Shown here: piece after piece, positions 45,163 to 64,000 of the stretch
Position numbering within the stretch: position 1 is the stretch's first letter
Layout of the letters: each line of letters starts with the position of its first letter
The notes under the pieces: generated by a model
The model's input: only the letters and a program-made list of their open reading frames with translations
Databases searched by the model: none
What the model was told of the DNA's origin: nothing
Made by a program: the position numbers and the translations under genes
NCBI GenBank assembly: GCA_035771165.1
Contig: JAWNZC010000445.1
Coordinates: 4,327,501-4,391,500, forward strand
Length of the DNA stretch: 64,000 bases
DNA from: Paragorgia papillata
Lineage: Eukaryota; Cnidaria; Anthozoa; Scleralcyonacea; Coralliidae
Reading direction: 5' to 3'

Positions 45163-46023
45163 GACAAAAGAATAATATATTAAGTCGCTTTGGGCGAAAA
45201 ATTAAAGTCGCATGGTGGAAAACAGTGGTAAGAATTTTCGCCATGTGAAGGAAAGTTATATTTTTTATCCGACTTATAGATTCTTGGCATATTCTATATG
45301 GCTTATTTTATATATTTAGCGAAAGCTTTGTGCTTTGTTGTAGTTCATAATAAAAGTAAATCTTGCTCCAACTGTAGTAAAAAGGGGTGTAGCTACAGTG
45401 TGAAGCAGAGAGTGTGAAGCGTGTGCGGACTTTTCGGAAAACTGGTTAACAAAGATTCTGTGGGGGAAACACGATTTGTCGTCGGTATAAAATTGATTAG
45501 AAATTGGTCGATAAACTGGTCGTAAAATTCCGTTGCTCGGTAATGTGAGGGGGGAATAGAGGCATCCTCTGAAACGCCGAGCGAGGCTCATACATGAGAA
45601 GAAAAATTAGGAAAGCACTCTATCCGTTCGATTTTTTCTATCAGATCGACATTAATTAGCCAACTTTCGACTTCAGCTTAAAGTTTGGGGTTTGGGGTTA
45701 AGGTCAGGGTTATGGTTAGGATTAGTTTTTTTGGTTAGGGTATAATTGATATATGTTTAATAGGTTTTGTTAGGTGTATAATGAAATTTTCTAGAAGCTG
45801 TATACATGAACCGGCTAAACAGCCCTGTATATGGAGACGAGTTTATATGAGACTCGGCAAGGCGAGTTACCCGTGGCACTCGGGATCTCGGCAAGGCGGG
45901 ATCTGAACATTTCCCCATATAAACACTTTTGCCTGGGTAACTCGGCATATAGCGGGATGAATTTTCTATATTCGTTACAAATATAAATGTCACTTGCACT
46001 CCGGGCAACTCGCCCCCATAAAT

Positions 46024-46298
46024 TGGGCTATTCCATTTAATACCCGTAACCCCCCCTATCGAGGACAAGGGTTTATCTATACCTCTGAAGAATTCCTATC
46101 TTACAACAGCCCCCCTGAGGAATTCGATTTTTACAACAGCTACCCCTGAAGAATTCAATTTTTTTCACTCGACCCCTGAAGAATTCCTAGTCAAACAGTC
46201 CCTACCCCTGAAGAATTCCAAGGCAAAATAGCCCTTACCCCTGAAGAATTCCAGTGTCCTCGATAGGGGGGGTACGGGTATTAAATGGAATAGCCCAT
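46024..46298. mobile_element. fold-back element with internal CCCCTGAAGAATTC tandem repeats
   Basis: Arms of about 44 bp (TGGGCTATTCCATTTAATAC and inverse) enclose about six short repeats built on CCCCTGAAGAATTC. It ends about 200 bases before the CTDSPL2-like start codon. Confidence 0.9.
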
Positions 46299-46504
46299 TC
46301 AGGCCCTAAGCTGCAATGTTTATATCTACACGCGTGCGGCGTGGGAAGTCACGCGTGCGATATACCGCGCGCAGCCCATGTGATCGCCGATCGAGTGTTA
46401 CATTTCACCGCCATTGTAGAATTACTACGGCCCCAAAGCGGACCAGAAGTTGATTTTAGTTAAATATCCAGTAGGTTAACATGTATGGCATATAAACTGT
46501 AAAC

Positions 46505-47782
46505 ATGTCTGCCGTTCTGCCTTCTCTTAAGAGAGATCGCGAAACTTTTGAAGAGAACGGTATCAATTCTGGAAAGTATGAAGAGAGCGAAGACATACAC
46601 CAAACCGGTTTACTTTCGTCCATCAAGACTTTCTTGTGGTCAAATACACCAAGTAAAGAATCCAAGACAATGGTTCCAGCCAGCAAGAGACGCCGAAATA
46701 ACTCGGAAAGTAAAAAGAATGGCGACTGTATGATTTCATCATCACCTCGAGTAAATCGACCAAGAAAAATTCAGCGTATAAACACGAACAGGTTGGAAAG
46801 TGGCAATGACAATGTCAATGGTGGCGTCTGTCGGGAGGATGTGAAAGTGCCTGAAAGTAAACCTCGATCGTCCATTCTTGGGACACTATTCTCGCCTGTT
46901 TTAACGTTGTTTGGAAAAAACGGTCAAATAAAAGCGGCTGAATCGAGAAGTGGTGAGTTAGTTCCAGCGACGACAAATACCGCCAAGTCCAACTCAAATT
47001 ATAATACTGTTTGCTTGTGTGAGTCAACAAGTGAAGACCATGAGGATGGCGGGCAGGGAAGGAAAGATGAAAATGATAATATCGAAGAGATCGATTCTAA
47101 TCATGTAGCCGTGGAATCACCAGAGTGGCCAGACAACGATCCTTATTTCTTTCTACGACATCTCCCGCCACTTACAGATGCAATTCGCATTCACAACACC
47201 CCAGTTCTGCCACTCAGGACACGTAGTACTCCAGAATACACTCTCGTGTTGGATTTAGACGAAACTTTGGTACATTGTAGTCTAAATAAGCTGGAGGACG
47301 CTGCTCTCTCCTTTCCTGTACTTTATCAAGACATTTCCTATCAAGTGTTCGTTCGCACGAGGCCACATCTGCAGCAGTTCTTAGAGAAAGTCGCAGAGTC
47401 GTTCGAAGTTATTTTGTTCACCGCTTCTAAAAGGGTTTACGCTGATAAACTGATTAACATCTTGGACCCAAAGAAGAAAATCTTCCGGCACAGGCTCTTC
47501 CGCGAACATTGTTTGTGTGTACACGGCAATTATATTAAGGATCTGACTATTTTGGGACGAGATCTGACCAAAACTATGATTGTGGACAATTCACCACAAG
47601 CATTTGCTTATCAGTTGTTCAATGGAATCCCCATTGAAAGTTGGTTTGTCGATCATTCAGACCGGGAACTGCTTGATCTTCTACCGTTCCTGAAGCATTT
47701 GGTTGAACGAGGAAGTGATGTTAGACCAGCAATTCGTGATCGTTTTCGAATGCACGAGTTACTCCCGGTAGGACTTGCCTAA
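46505..47782 (+). CDS. CTDSPL2: CTD small phosphatase-like protein 2 (HAD/FCP1 phosphatase)
   Basis: It codes a 425-residue phosphatase of the SCP/FCP1 type, expected in the nucleus and acting on phosphoserine in targets such as the RNA polymerase II C-terminal domain. The first 240 residues are polar and low-complexity, with basic clusters ([14 protein letters not shown]) that could be nuclear-localisation signals. The catalytic domain covers about 245-405: [11 protein letters not shown] supplies DxDxT with D250 as nucleophile; [30 protein letters not shown] and [13 protein letters not shown] complete the HAD core. The C-terminal [12 protein letters not shown] matches human CTDSPL2 specifically, rather than CTDSP1/2/L. 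The ATG has A at -3. No intron interrupts it, although human CTDSPL2 has many exons, so a retrocopy or intron loss is possible. The frame is intact. Confidence 0.95.
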   Translation: MSAVLPSLKRDRETFEENGINSGKYEESEDIHQTGLLSSIKTFLWSNTPSKESKTMVPASKRRRNNSESKKNGDCMISSSPRVNRPRKIQRINTNRLESGNDNVNGGVCREDVKVPESKPRSSILGTLFSPVLTLFGKNGQIKAAESRSGELVPATTNTAKSNSNYNTVCLCESTSEDHEDGGQGRKDENDNIEEIDSNHVAVESPEWPDNDPYFFLRHLPPLTDAIRIHNTPVLPLRTRSTPEYTLVLDLDETLVHCSLNKLEDAALSFPVLYQDISYQVFVRTRPHLQQFLEKVAESFEVILFTASKRVYADKLINILDPKKKIFRHRLFREHCLCVHGNYIKDLTILGRDLTKTMIVDNSPQAFAYQLFNGIPIESWFVDHSDRELLDLLPFLKHLVERGSDVRPAIRDRFRMHELLPVGLA

Positions 47783-48499
47783 TAATAATAATAAGATGAT
47801 GAAAGTGGAAAGAAGTAGAATTGTTAACATATATGACAATCACTTGGAACCACGCAAAGAAGATTTTGTCTTCTCTCTTTCCTCTACATATATTAGGCTG
47901 AAGATTTTAGGTAATACATTTATTTTATCGAATCCTTGACAAAGCCAAGGTGCCTGTCACTGTTGCATTTTAATATTTACTGTATAACCGCGGTCTACCC
48001 GTCCACCTGCAGAACGACAACATTTCCATTTCGCTTATTAAACGCCATATCTAATGCTAGCTTTTTAACGAAACAATTGGTATTTTATCGTTGTTCTTAA
48101 ATAGAACGTTGTGGTTTTAGTTTACAAACTTAACAATGTCGATTGACATGTAAAAATCTTGAACTTCTAGACTTCTTTAAAGAGGTAAAAATATATTGTC
48201 ATTTATAAATGCGATTATATACAAGTATCTAGCAAATTTATAGAATGATTAAAGTAAGTGTAAAGTTTAGGAAATACTTGCTTATAGATGATTAGATGAA
48301 AATTATTACAACAAAAAAAATTAATAGTTATATTTTGTGCAAGCAGTGTTTGTTTGAGTACGTTTGTTTTTATTATAAATACTCTTGTGTTAAATATGCA
48401 AGTTTAATAGTGGTGACCAGCATGCTATTTCTCCCACCCACAAAGTTCATGCACATAGATTTGTTAGCTGCCAACATGCACAAATGCATGCACACATGC

Positions 48500-48533
<34 letters not shown>

Positions 48534-50026
48534 CTGTGTCGCACTTCTCGTTTTAAAAATAGTTTTATCCCAAGTAGTGTAGTACTTTTTAATGATACTT
48601 GAATTGTCTCCTAGTTTTATCTGTACACTTACTTAAATTTTAGAGTAGTCATTTTTAAATTTGTAAACTGAGCAATTCAGCTCTGTGAGTTGCAATTTGG
48701 TTTTTGCATGTTAAAGTTATATATATAATATATATATGTTGCTCTGAGTGACGAACTATACCAGACAAGTACAGAAAACATAGAACAGGATTATAGGATT
48801 CTCTAGAATTTTAGAAATGCCACAGAATATTCTATGGAATATTCTGTTGGATCTAGAAACCTATAGAATATTCCATAGCATCCCAAATTGCAATAGAATA
48901 TTCTCTAGGATTCTATAAAACATTTTCGTATATACACATACATAAGTACATATAAATACATATCACATATACAGAAGTAGTTTTAGCAATTTGATGGCAA
49001 GCCTGGACTTGTTCTCTTGGGGAATAGTAAATGTAGCATTAACAATACGTTTATTATATTTAGTAGTTTGCTTAGCTTTTGTCCCATAGAGTCTATGGCA
49101 AACAATTGGTAAAATTCTTGTTTTGATACAAATATTTGTGGCAGACTGCAAACAAAATTTTTGGGTATTTTAAAAAAAAAAGATATTTACATTTGCAATA
49201 TGTTTGTGTTGAGTTATAATAGTACAGAATAACCAATGACAGGACCAATCACATTAAAGGTTTGCAATGGATATACTGTAGTAAGTGACAAATATAAGAA
49301 AAATATTTCTGTGTTTGTATTGGGTTATATAGAAACACAAGATGTTTGTGAGAACAATTGGAACTAATAAAGGCTTTGTATGGTGTTTTGGAGTGGGGAG
49401 AGGAGGAATGGCAGGGACAAAGCCTAGAATTGTTATTTTATGGTCTTGGTTGTATAAACCAGGGCTGCTGGATAACTGAGGGCCCTGCTTATTACTAAAT
49501 TGTGAAAAAAGTTTAGTCTACTTATAAAGACTGGCCAGCCTGGTGCTGGCCTGGCTACAGTGTTTATTTATACAGAACATTTTAGCCCAGTTATAGGTGG
49601 TCTAGCACTCTAGCCTGAGTAACCTGGGTGGAAACAAAAATGGTACAGTAAATTACTTTGATGCCAACCGTTTGATGTAAACACTTGCCTAATAGATGAA
49701 ACAAAATATCACAATGTAAAAGAACTAAAACTGGTTGATAGTGATACCAGTTGGGTAGAGCTTCAAAAGTCAATAAACAGCACTTTTCTTTTACAAAATC
49801 GGCACTTTACGGGAAAGTTGCCATTTGTTCACTCTAATTTGTCCAATGATAAAAGGTAATCCAGATGAATCCATAATATTATGTAAAATGTACATGCATC
49901 AGCTTCCCCTAAATTGACGCATAGTTACTGGGTACGAGTCTGCAGGTGTTTGGTAAATTCCCCACGGAAGGAAGACGAACTTGAGTTAGGAGTTCTGATT
50001 TTCGGGGAAAAGATTCTTCTCGCACC
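47783..50026. other. intergenic spacer
   Basis: It begins with AAT repeats just after the stop. A TA/TG microsatellite lies at 48497-48535 and a GAATATTC-rich palindromic patch at about 48790-48920. No gene supported. Confidence 0.5.
48790..48920. repeat. palindromic AGAATATTC patch
   Basis: Several direct and inverted copies of ATAGAATATTC around a central TTCTGTTGGATCTAGAA. Confidence 0.7.

Positions 50027-64000
<13,974 letters not shown>

Larger units (their letters stand above)
40965..46504. other. intergenic spacer between lipoprotein and CTDSPL2-like genes
   Basis: A repeat-dense spacer: MITE copies, palindromes, fold-backs and homopolymers listed separately. No supported gene. The minus-strand ORFs at 44189-44829 appear to lie in a dispersed repeat, since 44521-44562 recurs near 63392-63436. 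Confidence 0.6.

Overview
This window is animal nuclear DNA. It has spliced genes with GT-AG introns, a large apolipoprotein B/apolipophorin-type lipoprotein gene, an AT-rich background and very many fold-back (MITE-like) repeats and microsatellites. Gene content and the style of the repeats suggest an anthozoan cnidarian (coral or sea anemone). That placement is inference; nothing in the window names the species.

Three protein-coding genes can be modelled, all on the + strand. (1) 6438-40964: a secreted apolipoprotein B/apolipophorin-like protein. I rebuilt it as 21 coding exons totalling 12,453 nt, a reading frame of about 4150 residues. It has a signal peptide, a vitellogenin-type lipid-transfer N-terminus, an RGRR furin-like site at residues 722-725, a single 7.9 kb exon coding beta-rich and then long amphipathic-helical regions, a von Willebrand D domain and a C-terminal vWA-like domain. 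(2) 46505-47782: an intronless CTDSPL2-type nuclear phosphatase of the HAD/FCP1 family. (3) 50027 to the window edge: eight exons of a phytanoyl-CoA dioxygenase (PhyH) family enzyme, truncated by the end of the window.

The rest is mostly mobile and repetitive DNA in introns and spacers. At 1-1.5 kb is the 3' end of a LINE on the - strand. Intron 5 of the lipoprotein gene (10.5-16.0 kb) holds a 1.4 kb element with perfect 128-bp terminal inverted repeats and a 9-bp target duplication; it carries a cysteine-rich ORF and a divergent RecQ-helicase fragment. The same intron holds a train of seven fold-back elements. PhyH intron 1 (50.1-58.6 kb) holds a second TIR element with a small cysteine-rich ORF, an 18-bp satellite, a THAP zinc-finger ORF and a decayed BEL/Pao retrotransposon. 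PhyH intron 2 holds two adjacent MITEs and a Penelope-like GIY-YIG remnant.

The three genes do not form a pathway. The most unusual item is the RecQ/Cys-rich TIR element at 11044-12440. The best biological story is the lipoprotein gene, whose domain order and furin-like site parallel insect apolipophorin II/I while its N-terminus and first cysteine-rich beta-sheet segment align with vertebrate ApoB.
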